A DNA stretch of 64,000 bases from Sulfitobacter sp. HNIBRBA3233 (GCF_040149665.1 NZ_JBEFLP010000001.1:1116001-1180000), one strand, 5' to 3'; positions 34,852-45,941 are shown, counted from the first letter of the stretch. The notes: generated by a model from the letters alone, not told the origin. Made by a program: numbers and translations.

Positions 34852-35801
34852 TGCAGACGTGGGGCGTCGTCTCCACCATCAAGGCGCCGGCGGCGTCGAT
34901 CCTGCGGTGGGCCGCGTGGCATCTGGAGGCGGGGGCGCACCGTGTTACGGTCTATCTCGACGATGCCAACCCTGCGGCGCAGGCGGCACTGCGCGACCAC
35001 CCCAAATGCCGCGTGCGGCGCTGCGATGACGGCTACTGGCAGCGCCAGCACGGCAAACGCCCCGACGCGCACCAGTCGCGGCAGACCTTCAACGCGACGC
35101 ACGCCTACGCCCGCGCGGATGATGTCGACTGGCTGGTGCATCTGGATGCGGATGAATTTCTGGTCAGTGACCAGCCGGTGGCGTCGTACCTGTCCGACCT
35201 TCCCGCCGATGTGCTGTCGGCCCGCACGCGCCCGATGGAACTGCTCGCTGGCTCCGACGTGGCGCGCGATGCGGCCTTCAAGATGTTCATCCCCGCAGGC
35301 AAACAGCGTGAACGTATCGTGGCCAGTCTCTACCCGGAATTCGGCGCCCACCTGAAAGGCGGCTTTCTCAGCCATATTGCGGGCAAGGTGTTCTGCCGGA
35401 CCGGCCTCGGGCCAGTCAAATTCCGCATCCACAATGTCTTTCTGGGCGAGGAAATGAACCCCGGCCATGTCGAGATCGACGATCTGCACCTCGCCCATTT
35501 CCACGCCCCCGACTGGGACAGCTGGCGCGCGCAGTATGACTACCGCTTCAGCCGTGGTGCCTACCGGGCCGATCTGGGGCCCGCGCGCCCGCGCGACCGC
35601 GGCGGTATCACCGTGCACGAACTCTTTTCGATCATCGTCGAGGACTCCGGAGAGGACGGTTTGCGCCGTTTCTTCGACGAGGTCTGCACCGACAGCGAAG
35701 ACCTGCGCGCGCGCCTTGCGGCGCATGGGCTTCTGCTGACCACGCGCATCGATTTCGACACAGTGCTGGCGAAACATTTTCCTGACAGTGCAAAGATTTG
35801 A
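34851..35801 (+). CDS. Glycosyltransferase family 2 protein
   Basis: 316 residues, with ATG sharing a base with the prfC stop. VVSTIKAPAASILRWAAWHLEAGAHRVTVYLDDAN and LVHLDADEFLV (acidic motif near residues 98-103) identify a Glyco_tranf_2_4-type enzyme, in the same broad family as the genes at 803-4245 but more distant. It lacks their shared C-terminal LHDA-V-A-H-AK pattern. Donor and acceptor are unknown. The next gene is 126 bases away. Confidence 0.82.
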   Translation: MQTWGVVSTIKAPAASILRWAAWHLEAGAHRVTVYLDDANPAAQAALRDHPKCRVRRCDDGYWQRQHGKRPDAHQSRQTFNATHAYARADDVDWLVHLDADEFLVSDQPVASYLSDLPADVLSARTRPMELLAGSDVARDAAFKMFIPAGKQRERIVASLYPEFGAHLKGGFLSHIAGKVFCRTGLGPVKFRIHNVFLGEEMNPGHVEIDDLHLAHFHAPDWDSWRAQYDYRFSRGAYRADLGPARPRDRGGITVHELFSIIVEDSGEDGLRRFFDEVCTDSEDLRARLAAHGLLLTTRIDFDTVLAKHFPDSAKI

Positions 35802-35905
35802 CGCCACTGGGCGAAGTTGATAAGTGCGACTTCAGACGTGTCGTGGCGATATTCGCCGCTTGGGGCCATGCGGGCCGGCACGCGTGGCGCAGCGGGCCAA
35901 GTCAG

Positions 35906-35924
35906 TGTCCGCAACATACGGACA
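35906..35924 (+). promoter_or_regulatory. Leader hairpin just before the DEAD-box helicase start
   Basis: TGTCCG-CAACATA-CGGACA forms a perfect six-base stem that ends three bases before the ATG at 35928. It includes the only Shine-Dalgarno-like bases (GGA). It could restrict ribosome access. Confidence 0.35.
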
Positions 35925-35927
35925 TAT

Positions 35928-37466
35928 ATGACGAAATTCAGCGATCTAAACCTTAATCCAAAGGTACTCAAGGCGATCCTCGAAGCAGGATACGAAACGC
36001 CAACGCCGATTCAGGCAGGTGCCATTCCCCCCGCCCTCGAAGGGCGCGACGTTCTGGGCATCGCCCAGACCGGTACTGGCAAAACCGCCAGCTTCACGCT
36101 TCCCATGATAACGGCACTTGCCCGTGGACGCGCGCGGGCGCGGATGCCGCGCAGTCTGGTGCTCTGCCCGACCCGCGAACTCGCCGCACAGGTGGCCGAA
36201 AACTTCGATACCTATTCCAAACACGTCAAATTGACGAAGGCACTGCTGATCGGCGGTGTTTCGTTCAAGGAACAGGATGCCGCGATCGACAAGGGCGTCG
36301 ACGTCCTGATTGCGACCCCCGGTCGTCTGCTCGACCATTTCGAGCGCGGCAAGCTGATCCTCAATGACGTCAAAGTCATGGTGGTCGACGAAGCGGACCG
36401 GATGCTGGACATGGGGTTCATCCCCGATATCGAACGGATCTTCGGTCTGGTGCCCTTCACCCGCCAGACGCTGTTCTTCTCGGCGACAATGGCGCCCGAA
36501 ATCGAACGCATCACCAATACCTTCCTCAGCAATCCCGCGCGCATCGAAGTTGCACGTCAGGCCACGACCTCGGAAAACATCACCCAGGGCGTGCTGATGT
36601 TCAAAGCGTCCCGCAAGGACCGCGAGGCGACGGAAAAGCGCAAGGTGTTGCGCGCATTGATCGACGCCGAAGGCGACAAGTGCACGAACGCGATCATCTT
36701 CTGCAACCGCAAGTTGGACGTGGATACGGTGGCGAAGTCGCTGAAGAAATACGGCTACGATGCCGCGCCGATCCACGGCGATCTGGACCAGAGCCAGCGC
36801 ACACGCACGCTCGACGGTTTCCGCGCGGGCGATCTGCGGTTTCTCGTGGCCTCTGATGTGGCCGCGCGCGGGCTCGACGTGCCTGCGGTCAGCCACGTCT
36901 TCAACTTCGATGTGCCCAGCCACGCCGAAGACTACGTGCACCGCATCGGCCGGACCGGCCGCGCGGGCCGTGACGGCAAGGCGATCATGATCTGTGTGCC
37001 GCGCGACGAGAAGAACCTCGAGGACGTCGAGCGTCTGGTGCAGAAGGAAATACCGCGCCTTGATGACCCGCTTGGCGGCAAAAAGGGCGAGGAGCGGCCG
37101 CAGGCGCAGCCGGAGGCCAGCGAGGAGCCCCGCGAGAAGCCAAAACGCACGCGCAGCCGTCGCAAGCCGAAGGACGAGGCGGCGGAGGTGAAAACCGACG
37201 GGCCCGCAGCCGAAACCCCCAAGGAAGCGCCAGAAAAGACTGCGCCGGAAGAAAACACCGCGAAACCCGCGGAGCAATCCGAGACGCCGGCACCGGCTGC
37301 ACGGGAGCGCGATGACCGGTCCTCCGGCCGCGGACGTTCCGGGCGCGGGGGCAACCGCGGACGGGGCGACAACGGCAATCAGGGCGGAAACAACCGTGTT
37401 GTGGGCCTTGGCGATCACACGCCGACCTTCATCGAACTCAGCTTCGACGAGCGCCCCAAGGACTGA
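35928..37466 (+). CDS. rhlE: DEAD-box ATP-dependent RNA helicase (RhlE type)
   Basis: 512 residues from the ATG at 35928. Motifs run in order: Q-motif YETPTPIQ, I AQTGTGKT, II DEAD (VVDEADRMLD), III SAT, V ASDVAARGLD and VI HRIGRTGRAGRDG. The last 130 residues are low-complexity: acidic/Lys-rich, then Arg/Gly repeats (RGRSGRGGNRGRG), an RNA-binding-type tail. Such helicases act in ribosome assembly and RNA decay, often at low temperature. It faces the rnj gene for ribonuclease J across a shared terminator. Confidence 0.92.
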   Translation: MTKFSDLNLNPKVLKAILEAGYETPTPIQAGAIPPALEGRDVLGIAQTGTGKTASFTLPMITALARGRARARMPRSLVLCPTRELAAQVAENFDTYSKHVKLTKALLIGGVSFKEQDAAIDKGVDVLIATPGRLLDHFERGKLILNDVKVMVVDEADRMLDMGFIPDIERIFGLVPFTRQTLFFSATMAPEIERITNTFLSNPARIEVARQATTSENITQGVLMFKASRKDREATEKRKVLRALIDAEGDKCTNAIIFCNRKLDVDTVAKSLKKYGYDAAPIHGDLDQSQRTRTLDGFRAGDLRFLVASDVAARGLDVPAVSHVFNFDVPSHAEDYVHRIGRTGRAGRDGKAIMICVPRDEKNLEDVERLVQKEIPRLDDPLGGKKGEERPQAQPEASEEPREKPKRTRSRRKPKDEAAEVKTDGPAAETPKEAPEKTAPEENTAKPAEQSETPAPAARERDDRSSGRGRSGRGGNRGRGDNGNQGGNNRVVGLGDHTPTFIELSFDERPKD

Positions 37467-37493
37467 CAACGCCCCTCCAGACGCAGTCGCAGA

Positions 37494-37530
37494 AAAAACC
37501 GCCCGGCGCTTTACGCACCGGGCGGTTTTT
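37494..37530. terminator. Bidirectional Rho-independent terminator
   Basis: AAAAACCGCCCGG is followed, after a short GC-rich loop, by CCGGGCGGTTTTT (ten-base GC-rich stem 37497-37506 with 37518-37527 plus flanking A and T runs). It lies 27 bases after the rhlE stop and 23 bases past the rnj stop, and works in both directions for the convergent genes. Confidence 0.92.
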
Positions 37531-37553
37531 CGTCTCAACCACGTGGTGGCGGG

Positions 37554-39221
37554 TCAGCTCAGGCGGCTGACCACAACCGTCACTTCGGGTTTCTTGCCGA
37601 TCTCGTTCTGTGCGGACTGGCGCGCGACCTTTTTCAGACCATCGTTCAGCGCGTCGTCGTCGCGCAGGGTTTTCGCCCCTGCCCGGCCCAGCCACTGGCT
37701 CAGATCGTGCTCGACCACTTCGGCAAGGCTCGCCTTGCTCACACCGGTTTCGGCCAGACCCATGGTGTCGACCCAAGGGTCGCCCAGAGGTTCGTCCTCT
37801 TCATCCAGCAGCACGGTCACGGTCATATGCCCGTTCAGCGCCATGCGGATCCGGTCGCGGATCACGCCGTCCAGCGCGCCGACCTGCACCGATCCGTCCA
37901 GATAGGTGCGCCCGGTCTCGACATATTCGGCAACCTTGGGCGCGTTGCCGGACAGGTCTATCATCATCCCGTTCACGGCCAGAACGCCGGTGATGCCCTT
38001 GCCGTCCGCGATCTTCACATGCTCGCGCAGGTGGCGGTGCTCCCCGTGCATCGGGATCAGGACTTGCGGCTTGAGGATGTCGTGCAGCGTCTCCAGATCG
38101 GGACGGTTGGCGTGGCCCGACACGTGATACTTGCCCGAACTGTCGTCGACCACATCGACGCCTTTTTCGGACAGCGCGTTTATGATCGCGATGACACCCT
38201 TCTCATTGCCCGGGATCGTCTTGGACGAGAACAGGAACAGGTCGCCCTCTTTCAGCTCGATGCCCTGATACTTGCCGCGCGCCAGCTGCGCGGACGCCGC
38301 GCGGCGTTCCCCCTGGCTGCCGGTAACCAGCAGCATCAGGTTCTCGCGCGGCACATCACGGGCCTGTTCGGGGCTGATCGTGCTGGGGAAATCCGTCAGC
38401 ACGCCTGCCTCGACGCTGGCCTCGACCATGCGTTTCATCGCGCGGCCCATCAGCACGATCGACCGACCTGCCCGTTCAGCCGCCACTGCAAGGGTTTTCA
38501 CCCGTGCAACATTCGATGCGAAGGTCGTCGCAATGACCATACCTGACGCACCAGAGACCAATTCCTCGATCGCAGGCGACAGAACCGCCTCGGAACGCCC
38601 TGCCTCCGGCGAGAAGACGTTGGTACTGTCACACACCAGCGCCTTGATCCCGTCCTTGGCGATCTCCTCGAAAGCAGCGGGATCGAAAGGTTCGCCCACG
38701 CCGGGGGTCAGGTCGACCTTGAAGTCGCCCGAGTGAACGATACGGCCCGCGGGCGTGTCGATCACCAAAGCCGAGCTTTCGGGGATCGAGTGGGAGATCG
38801 GCTGGAAGCCCACCTTGAACGGTCCGGCATCGACCTGATGGGGAAAGATGCCGACCGTGCGGATCGCGTCATCGGGATGGCCGTATTCGTCCATCTTGCG
38901 CTGCGCGATATTGGCCGTGAACCGGCGCGCGTAGATCGGCGCCTGCAAACGGTCGTAGGTGTGGGCGATGCCGCCCACGTGGTCTTCGTGCGCGTGGGTG
39001 ACGAATACCGCTTCGATGCGGTCCTTGCGCTTTACCAGCCAATCGATATCGGCAATGATCAGGTCCACGCCGGGCGTGGTATCCATGTCGGGAAAGGCCA
39101 CGCCGATATCCACGACGATCAGGCGCTCCTTGTCGGGGGCGCCATATCCGTAGACATATGCGTTCATACCAATTTCACCCGCCCCGCCGAGGGGAAGGTA
39201 GATCAAACGTTCGCTGCTCAT
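37554..39221 (-). CDS. rnj: Ribonuclease J
   Basis: 555 residues. The metallo-beta-lactamase/beta-CASP fold shows the zinc motif THAHEDHVGG (His76, His78, Asp80, His81) and the family opening YLPLGGAGEIGMN. The beta-CASP part includes LLVTGSQGE and VSGHANRPDL. RNase J has endo- and 5'-exonuclease activity in mRNA and rRNA processing. It is the last gene of the long minus-strand block, one base after coaX, and ends at the shared terminator. Confidence 0.95.
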   Translation of the reverse strand: MSSERLIYLPLGGAGEIGMNAYVYGYGAPDKERLIVVDIGVAFPDMDTTPGVDLIIADIDWLVKRKDRIEAVFVTHAHEDHVGGIAHTYDRLQAPIYARRFTANIAQRKMDEYGHPDDAIRTVGIFPHQVDAGPFKVGFQPISHSIPESSALVIDTPAGRIVHSGDFKVDLTPGVGEPFDPAAFEEIAKDGIKALVCDSTNVFSPEAGRSEAVLSPAIEELVSGASGMVIATTFASNVARVKTLAVAAERAGRSIVLMGRAMKRMVEASVEAGVLTDFPSTISPEQARDVPRENLMLLVTGSQGERRAASAQLARGKYQGIELKEGDLFLFSSKTIPGNEKGVIAIINALSEKGVDVVDDSSGKYHVSGHANRPDLETLHDILKPQVLIPMHGEHRHLREHVKIADGKGITGVLAVNGMMIDLSGNAPKVAEYVETGRTYLDGSVQVGALDGVIRDRIRMALNGHMTVTVLLDEEDEPLGDPWVDTMGLAETGVSKASLAEVVEHDLSQWLGRAGAKTLRDDDALNDGLKKVARQSAQNEIGKKPEVTVVVSRLS

Positions 39222-39222
39222 A

Positions 39223-39999
39223 TTATTCAGCTAATTCCTTGTTATACTTATGGATCACGGTCAGGCCGTGCATTGTCAGGTCATCTTGATAGTCATCAAA
39301 TAAGGCTTCGGCTTGCTGAAACAACGGTGCCAGCCCGCCTGTGGCGATCACGCGCATGTCGCGCGCACGCTCTGCTTTGATCCGGGCACATATCTCACGA
39401 ACGAGCCCGATGTAACCCCAGAAGATGCCGGATTGCATGCAGGCCACGGTATTCGTGCCGACAACCTGCTGTGGTTTCGAGATATCGACATGCGGCAAGG
39501 CTGCGGCGGCGGCGTGCAACGCCTCCAGCGACAGGTTCACACCCGGTGCGATCACCCCGCCCACATAGGCGCCATCGGTGTCGGCCACGTCGAAGGTCGT
39601 CGCCGTGCCGAAATCCACGATGATCAGATCGCCGCCGTAGATGTCATAGCCCGCAACCGTGTTGACCAGCCGGTCGGGCCCGACAGCCGTGCCCTCGTCC
39701 ACGCGCACCGCAACCGGCAGCGCGCATTCGGGTTTGCCCACCACAATGGGGCGCGTATTGAAATACCGGTCCGACAGCACACGCAGGTTGAACACCACAC
39801 GCGGCACCGTGGACGACACGATCACGTCGGTGATCTCTGCCTCGATCTTTTGCAGTTTCATCAGGGTCGACAGCCAGACGTAATACTGGTCCGCCGTGCG
39901 CTGCCATTCCGTTGCCGTCCGCCAGGTCGCGATAAATTCGGTCCCGTCCCAAATCGAAAAGACCGTGTTGGTGTTGCCGCAATCAATCGCCAAAAGCAT
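39223..39999 (-). CDS. coaX: Type III pantothenate kinase
   Basis: 258 residues. The ASKHA-fold phosphate motifs are AIDCGNTNTVFS at the N-terminus and VDFGTATTFD in mid-protein, with GGVIAPG as the family loop. It phosphorylates pantothenate in coenzyme A synthesis. It lies between birA and rnj, an arrangement common in Rhodobacteraceae. Confidence 0.95.
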   Translation of the reverse strand: MLLAIDCGNTNTVFSIWDGTEFIATWRTATEWQRTADQYYVWLSTLMKLQKIEAEITDVIVSSTVPRVVFNLRVLSDRYFNTRPIVVGKPECALPVAVRVDEGTAVGPDRLVNTVAGYDIYGGDLIIVDFGTATTFDVADTDGAYVGGVIAPGVNLSLEALHAAAAALPHVDISKPQQVVGTNTVACMQSGIFWGYIGLVREICARIKAERARDMRVIATGGLAPLFQQAEALFDDYQDDLTMHGLTVIHKYNKELAE

Positions 40000-40020
40000 C
40001 GGCTGTCCCCTTCTCTGGGA

Positions 40021-40776
40021 TCAGAAATACACATCCGCGGCTGCAATAGCCACGCGCCCTTTTGCCGTGCGCAGGATCAGATTGCCAGCTTCATCGACAT
40101 CTTCGAACACCCCTTCGGAGCTGTCGCGCATGGTCCGGGCTGTCACGACCTCGCCCAGCCGCGCTGCCTGTGCCAGCCACGCGCTGCGGATCGGCCCGAA
40201 CCCATAAACCTGAAACTGTTCTTCGTACCGTGCGAAGGCTGCGGCCAGCGGGTCGAGCAAGTCGCGGGCAGAGACATCAACGCCAAGCTCCCCCGCAAGC
40301 GACACAGGTCGCAGGGCACCCGCCTCGACTTCGGACGGATCAGGGGCATGAGCCAAATTGACACCGATGCCGATCACCAGATGGGCACCGAGAGTTTCAA
40401 GCAGGATACCGGCGAGTTTGCCACCGTAGAGCAGAACATCGTTGGGCCACTTCAACGCAAACGGATCGCTTTGACCCGTGACCTCGATACAGGCGTCGCG
40501 CAGGGCAAGGCTGGCGACGAAACTGCGCAAGGCGGCCTGTGTGGGATCGGCGGGCATCGGCAGAACAACGGTTCCGGCGAAATTTCCACGCGGTGTCGCC
40601 CATGCCCGGCCCCGGCGGCCCCGCGCTGCGGTCTGTTCCTCCGCCATGATCCACGCGGGCCCGCGCAGATCGGATACCATGCGCGCCGCCTCGGCAAGCG
40701 TTGAATCGAGGCTGTCGAAAACGTGGCGCGCGTATCCCTGTGGCCAGCTCCTCAACGCAGCACCTATCCCACGCAA
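40021..40776 (-). CDS. birA: Biotin--[acetyl-CoA-carboxylase] ligase
   Basis: About 251 residues; the frame opens with a TTG at 40776 and no ATG or Shine-Dalgarno is evident, so the start is uncertain. Catalytic motifs are TAARGRRGRAW (the GRGRxG-type biotinyl-AMP loop) and LKWPNDVLLYGGKLAGILLE. It lacks the N-terminal DNA-binding domain of E. coli BirA, so it is probably a pure ligase. It follows nuoN by 36 bases. Its substrate class, biotin carboxylases, includes the enzyme at 62422-64000. Confidence 0.92.
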   Translation of the reverse strand: MRGIGAALRSWPQGYARHVFDSLDSTLAEAARMVSDLRGPAWIMAEEQTAARGRRGRAWATPRGNFAGTVVLPMPADPTQAALRSFVASLALRDACIEVTGQSDPFALKWPNDVLLYGGKLAGILLETLGAHLVIGIGVNLAHAPDPSEVEAGALRPVSLAGELGVDVSARDLLDPLAAAFARYEEQFQVYGFGPIRSAWLAQAARLGEVVTARTMRDSSEGVFEDVDEAGNLILRTAKGRVAIAAADVYF

Positions 40777-40812
40777 AGGCAGCGAAGCCCGGTCTTCGCC
40801 CGGACCCGTGCC

Positions 40813-42252
40813 TTAGTTGACAAGTGTCTCGGCCGCCAGCGCAGCCGCGCCCTCGACCCCGAACATGTTGATGATGCCGACAACCATGATCACCGCGGAT
40901 GCGATCAGGAAACCGCCCAGAAGACCGCCGCGGTTCTGGTCCAACCCGTCGCTGCGCTCTTCGCCGAAGTACATGTAGAATACGATCCGCAAGTAGTAGA
41001 ACGCGCCGATCACCGAGGCGATCACCCCCGCGATGGCCAGCCATGCAAGACCACCGTCGTAGGCCGCCCGCAGCACATAGAGCTTGGCGAAGAACCCAAG
41101 GAACGGAGGCACGCCCGCGAGGCTGAACATCAGCACCAGCAGCGCCGCCGCGCGGCCCGGATGGCTGCGCGCGTAGAGGTTCAGCGACGAAATTTCCACC
41201 ACCGGCGCATCGTCCTTGCGCATCAGCAGGATGAAGGCAAAGACACCGACGTTCATCGTGACATAGATCGCCATGTAGATCAGCATCGCCTGCACGCCGA
41301 ATGCGGTACCGGCAGCGAGACCCATCAGCGCATAGCCCATGTGGGCAATCGAGGAGAAGGCCATCAGGCGCTTGATGTTGGTCTGTCCGATCGCCGCGAC
41401 AGCGCCGAGGAACATCGACAGCACGGACAACAGCGCGATGATCTGCTGCCAGTCGCCCACGGCACCGCCGAAGGCATCGTGCAAGACCCGCGCGAACAAT
41501 GCCATCGCGGCGACCTTGGGAGCGGTCGCGAAGAAAGCGGTGACCGGTGTGGGCGACCCTTCGTAGACATCGGGTGTCCACATGTGGAACGGCACTGCCG
41601 AAACCTTGAACGCCATGCCCGAAATCAGGAACACGATACCGAAAAGCAGCCCGATCGATGTCTCACCCGACTGCGCGGTCGTGATAATCCCCGAAAACAG
41701 CGTGGTGCCGGCGTAGCCGTAGACCAGCGATGCACCGTAGAGCAGCAGGCCCGAGCTGAGCGCGCCAAGAACGAAGTACTTCAGCCCCGCCTCGGTCGAT
41801 TTGATGCTGTCGCGCCGCAGCGATGCCACGACATAAAGCGCCAGCGACTGCAGTTCGAGCCCCATGTAGAGCGCCATCAGATCGCCCGCAGAGACCATCA
41901 TCATCATGCCGACAACGCTCAGGGATACCAGCACGGGATATTCGAACCGCAACAGACCACGTTCCTGCATGTAGCCTTCGCTCATCAACAGGACAGCGGC
42001 GGCGGAAACGAGGATGGTGATCTTGGCGAACCGTGCGAAGCCGTCGTTGATGAACATCCCGCCGAACGCTTCGACCGTGCTGTTGGCACCCGTGCCGATC
42101 ACGACGGCCAGCACCACCAGCAGCGCCGCCGTCAGCCACAAAAGCGGCCGGGCGATGGCGTCCTTGCCGAAATAGGCCCCGAACATCAAACCGGCAAGCG
42201 CGAAGCCCGCGAGGATGATTTCGGGCAGGATCTGGAAGAGGTCATTGCTCAT
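40813..42252 (-). CDS. nuoN: NADH-quinone oxidoreductase subunit N
   Basis: 479 residues from the ATG at 42252. About 14 membrane helices make this one of three antiporter-like proton-pumping subunits of complex I. The typical lysine/proline helix is in [16 protein letters not shown], with [27 protein letters not shown] the strongest family match. It is last of the nuo genes, 11 bases after nuoM. Confidence 0.96.
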   Translation of the reverse strand: MSNDLFQILPEIILAGFALAGLMFGAYFGKDAIARPLLWLTAALLVVLAVVIGTGANSTVEAFGGMFINDGFARFAKITILVSAAAVLLMSEGYMQERGLLRFEYPVLVSLSVVGMMMMVSAGDLMALYMGLELQSLALYVVASLRRDSIKSTEAGLKYFVLGALSSGLLLYGASLVYGYAGTTLFSGIITTAQSGETSIGLLFGIVFLISGMAFKVSAVPFHMWTPDVYEGSPTPVTAFFATAPKVAAMALFARVLHDAFGGAVGDWQQIIALLSVLSMFLGAVAAIGQTNIKRLMAFSSIAHMGYALMGLAAGTAFGVQAMLIYMAIYVTMNVGVFAFILLMRKDDAPVVEISSLNLYARSHPGRAAALLVLMFSLAGVPPFLGFFAKLYVLRAAYDGGLAWLAIAGVIASVIGAFYYLRIVFYMYFGEERSDGLDQNRGGLLGGFLIASAVIMVVGIINMFGVEGAAALAAETLVN

Positions 42253-42263
42253 CTTGGGATACC

Positions 42264-43826
42264 TTAGTTCTGGGCTTCGGCGGTCTGCGATGCGGCCTCG
42301 GCCGCGGCGACAGCCGTGTCGTATGAATCCACCAGTGCGGCGACGGAAGGCCCGATCGTGTCGAGCACCAGCGCAGGATAGACCCCGAGCAGCAGCGTCA
42401 TCGCCACCAGCGGTGCAAAAATCCAACGCTCGCGCGATGTCATGTCAGTGATGGTCTTCAGGCTTTCCTTTATCAGGTCGCCCATCACCACGCGGCGGTA
42501 GAGCCATAGCGCATAGGCCGCCGAGAAGATCACACCCGAGGTCGCCACCACGGCCACCCAGGTGTTGACCTGGAAGATCGCCATCAGCGTCAGGAATTCA
42601 CCCACGAACCCCGATGTGCCGGGCAGACCGACGTTCGCCATGGTGAACAGCATGAAGATCAGCGCGTAGACCGGCATCCGGTTGACCAGGCCGCCGTAGG
42701 CGTCGATGTCGCGGGTGTGCATCCGGTCATAGACCACGCCCACGCACAGAAACAGCGCCCCCGAAATGAAACCGTGGCTGATCATCTGGAAGATCGCCCC
42801 GTCCAGACCCTGCTGGTTGGTGGCGAAGATGCCCATGGTCACGAAACCCATATGCGCGACCGAGGAATAGGCGATCAGCTTCTTCATGTCTTCCTGAACC
42901 AGCGCCACCAGTGAGGTGTAGACGATCGCAATCGCGCTCAGCCACAGGATCAGCGGGCCGACGACCTCGGACCCTACCGGGAACATCGGCAGCGAGAACC
43001 GCAGGAAACCGTAACCGCCCATTTTCAGCAGGATCGCCGCAAGCACGACGGAACCGGCGGTTGGCGCCTGAACGTGGGCGTCGGGTAGCCATGTGTGCAC
43101 CGGCCACATCGGCATCTTCACGGCAAAGCTGGCGAAGAAGGCGATGAAAAGCAGCGTCTGCATGCCACCGATAATCTGCACCCCAAGGATGCTGAACGTC
43201 TCGGACCCGAAGCGGTGTGTCAGCAGGCTGACATCACAGCCGCCGATGCAGGTGGTGCCCGCATCCGCGAACATCGCCACCATGGCCACCAGCATCAGCA
43301 CAGACCCGAAGAAGGTGTAGAGGAAGAACTTGAACGACGCATAGATGCGGTTCGCACCGCCCCAGATGCCGATGATCAGGAACATCGGGATCAGCGAGGC
43401 CTCGAAGAACACGTAGAACAGCACCAGATCCAGTGCCATGAACACGCCCAGCATGAGCGTTTCCAGCACCAGAAACGCGATCATGTATTCCTTGACGCGG
43501 GTTTTCACGTCCCAGCTGGCGGCGATAACCAGCGGCATCATGAAGGTGGTCAGCATGACGAACAGGACAGAGATACCGTCAACGCCCATCCGGTAGCTCA
43601 GACCCAGAAGCCACTCGGCCTCGTCCACCATCTGGAACTCGGTATTCGAGGGGTCGAACTCGAGATAGACGAAGATCGACACGATGAACGTCACGGTGGT
43701 GGTGATCAGCGCCAGCCACTTTGCGTTGCGTTGCGCCGCTTCGTCCTCGCCGCGCAGGAACACGGCCAGGATCAGGGCCGCGAAGGCGGGCATGAAGGTG
43801 ACAATGGAAAGAAGATTGTTTTCCAT
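42264..43826 (-). CDS. nuoM: NADH-quinone oxidoreductase subunit M
   Basis: 520 residues from the ATG at 43826, which overlaps the nuoL stop by one base. It is an antiporter-like membrane subunit; the key glutamate/lysine helices include [18 protein letters not shown] and [31 protein letters not shown]. It pumps protons in complex I. Confidence 0.97.
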   Translation of the reverse strand: MENNLLSIVTFMPAFAALILAVFLRGEDEAAQRNAKWLALITTTVTFIVSIFVYLEFDPSNTEFQMVDEAEWLLGLSYRMGVDGISVLFVMLTTFMMPLVIAASWDVKTRVKEYMIAFLVLETLMLGVFMALDLVLFYVFFEASLIPMFLIIGIWGGANRIYASFKFFLYTFFGSVLMLVAMVAMFADAGTTCIGGCDVSLLTHRFGSETFSILGVQIIGGMQTLLFIAFFASFAVKMPMWPVHTWLPDAHVQAPTAGSVVLAAILLKMGGYGFLRFSLPMFPVGSEVVGPLILWLSAIAIVYTSLVALVQEDMKKLIAYSSVAHMGFVTMGIFATNQQGLDGAIFQMISHGFISGALFLCVGVVYDRMHTRDIDAYGGLVNRMPVYALIFMLFTMANVGLPGTSGFVGEFLTLMAIFQVNTWVAVVATSGVIFSAAYALWLYRRVVMGDLIKESLKTITDMTSRERWIFAPLVAMTLLLGVYPALVLDTIGPSVAALVDSYDTAVAAAEAASQTAEAQN

Positions 43827-45937
43827 CAGTTCGCTCCTCCGCTCAGCGTCATCCATGTGACGAGGACCGCGATCCCGATCACCATGGCGAAGGCATAGGT
43901 AAAGATATAGCCGGACTGCGCGCGACCTGCGAGGCGGGTAAAGAAGGGCACGATCCCCAGCGCGAGCCCGTTGAGGCCCCCGTCGATCACGCTGCCGTCG
44001 CCGCGCTTCCACAGGAAGCGGCCGATGGCCTTGGCGGGCCCTACGAAGATAAAGTCATAGGCTTCGTCGAAGTACCATTTGTTCTTGAGGAACAGGTACA
44101 AGGGCCGCTGCGTATCGGCCAACCGGCCGGGAAGCGACGGGTTCTTGATGTAGAAGAGCCACGCTGTGGCAAACCCGATAAGCATTGCGATGAACGGCGA
44201 GGTCTTGACCCAGTAGGGCACCTTGTGCGCGTCATCCAGCAGCGTGTTGTCCGGCGCGATATAGAGTGCGCCCTCTCCGGGCTCGCCTGCGAACATGTAG
44301 TGGTGCTCGGACGAATACTCGCCCTCGCCGCCTTCCTTCGCCTCTTCGGCGCCTTCGACTTTCTCTGCGCCCTCGTGGCCTTCTTCGGCATAAGGCACGC
44401 CGTAGAACTTCGCGACCTGATCGACGTGGCCGAAGAACGAACTGTACCAGACCATGCCCGCCAGTGCGGCACCCAGCGCCAGCACACCGAGCGGAAGCAG
44501 CATGACCATCGGGCTTTCGTGCGCGTGCTCATGCGTGTGCTTGTTGCCGCGCGGCGTGCCGTAGAACGTCAGGAACATCAGCCGCCAGCTGTAGAAGCTG
44601 GTGAAAAGCGCCGCGATCACCAGCATCCAGAACCCGTACATGGAGCCCGCCGCAAAGGCGCTTTCCACGATCGCGTCCTTCGACTGGAAGCCTGCGAAAC
44701 CGATGGGGATTTCGCCCAGCGTGATGATCCACACAGGGATACCCACACCGGTGATCGCCAGCGTGCCGATCATCATGGCCCAGAACGTATAGGGGATCTT
44801 CTTGCGCAGGCCGCCGTAGTTCATCATGTCCTGCTCGTGGTGCATGGCATGAATGACCGAGCCCGCGCCCAGAAACAGCATCGCCTTGAAGAAGGCGTGC
44901 GTGAACAGGTGGAACATCGCCGCCGAATACATGCCCACGCCCGCGGCCACGAACATGTAGCCAAGCTGCGACATGGTGGAATAGGCAATCACGCGCTTGA
45001 TGTCGGTCTGTACCAGACCGATGGTCGCCGCGACGAAGGCCGTCGTGGCCCCCAGCACGGTTACGAACATCATCGCCTCGGGCGCGAATTCCATCACCGG
45101 GGACATGCGGCAGACGAGGAACACACCGGCGGTAACCATCGTCGCCGCGTGGATCAGCGCCGACACGGGTGTCGGACCTTCCATCGCATCGGGCAGCCAT
45201 GTGTGCAGGAAAAGTTGCGCCGATTTGCCCATCGCACCGATGAACAGCAGGAAGGCGATCAGGTTCGCCGCGTTCCAGTCGGTCCACAAAAAGCGGATGG
45301 ATGTCTCCGCCAGCTCGGGCGCTGCCGCGAAGATGTCGGAGAAGTTGATGCTGTCGGTCAGCAGGAACAGGCCGAAGATCCCCAGCGCGAAGCCGAAATC
45401 GCCCACGCGATTGACCACGAAAGCCTTGATCGCGGCGGCGTTTGCAGAGGGTTTCTTGTAATAGAAACCGATCAGCAGGTACGAAGCCACACCGACGCCT
45501 TCCCAGCCGAAGAACATCTGCACAAGGTTGTCGGAGGTCACCAGCATCAGCATCGCGAAGGTGAAGAACGACAGATAGGCGAAGAAGCGCGGCTTGTAGC
45601 TGACCCCTTCGGCGAAGTGATCGTCATGCGCCATGTAGCCGAAGCTGTAGAGGTGCACGAGGCTCGACACCGTGGTGATCACGATCAGCATGATCGCGGT
45701 CAGCCGGTCCAGGCGGATCGCCCAGTCGGTGCTCAGGCTGCCGCTTTCGATGAAACGCAGGATCTGGATGGTTTCGGTCGTGCCGTCGAAGGTCAGGAAG
45801 ATGATCCAGCTGAGCAGCGCGGACAGGAACAAAAGGCCCGTCGCGATCCAGCAGGCGGCGGTTTCGCCGATGATCTTCCACGAAAATCCGCAGATCAGCG
45901 CGCCGATCAGAGGGGCGAAAAGGAGCGTGGTTTCCAT
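43826..45937 (-). CDS. nuoL: NADH-quinone oxidoreductase subunit L
   Basis: 703 residues, the largest antiporter-like subunit with the long lateral helix at its C-terminus. Family landmarks are [32 protein letters not shown] and [28 protein letters not shown] His-rich then Glu-rich loop (HTHEHAHES, then [23 protein letters not shown]) around residues 480-550 looks like the variable cytoplasmic insert of this subunit. It lies four bases after nuoK. Confidence 0.97.
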   Translation of the reverse strand: METTLLFAPLIGALICGFSWKIIGETAACWIATGLLFLSALLSWIIFLTFDGTTETIQILRFIESGSLSTDWAIRLDRLTAIMLIVITTVSSLVHLYSFGYMAHDDHFAEGVSYKPRFFAYLSFFTFAMLMLVTSDNLVQMFFGWEGVGVASYLLIGFYYKKPSANAAAIKAFVVNRVGDFGFALGIFGLFLLTDSINFSDIFAAAPELAETSIRFLWTDWNAANLIAFLLFIGAMGKSAQLFLHTWLPDAMEGPTPVSALIHAATMVTAGVFLVCRMSPVMEFAPEAMMFVTVLGATTAFVAATIGLVQTDIKRVIAYSTMSQLGYMFVAAGVGMYSAAMFHLFTHAFFKAMLFLGAGSVIHAMHHEQDMMNYGGLRKKIPYTFWAMMIGTLAITGVGIPVWIITLGEIPIGFAGFQSKDAIVESAFAAGSMYGFWMLVIAALFTSFYSWRLMFLTFYGTPRGNKHTHEHAHESPMVMLLPLGVLALGAALAGMVWYSSFFGHVDQVAKFYGVPYAEEGHEGAEKVEGAEEAKEGGEGEYSSEHHYMFAGEPGEGALYIAPDNTLLDDAHKVPYWVKTSPFIAMLIGFATAWLFYIKNPSLPGRLADTQRPLYLFLKNKWYFDEAYDFIFVGPAKAIGRFLWKRGDGSVIDGGLNGLALGIVPFFTRLAGRAQSGYIFTYAFAMVIGIAVLVTWMTLSGGAN

Positions 45938-45941
45938 GATC

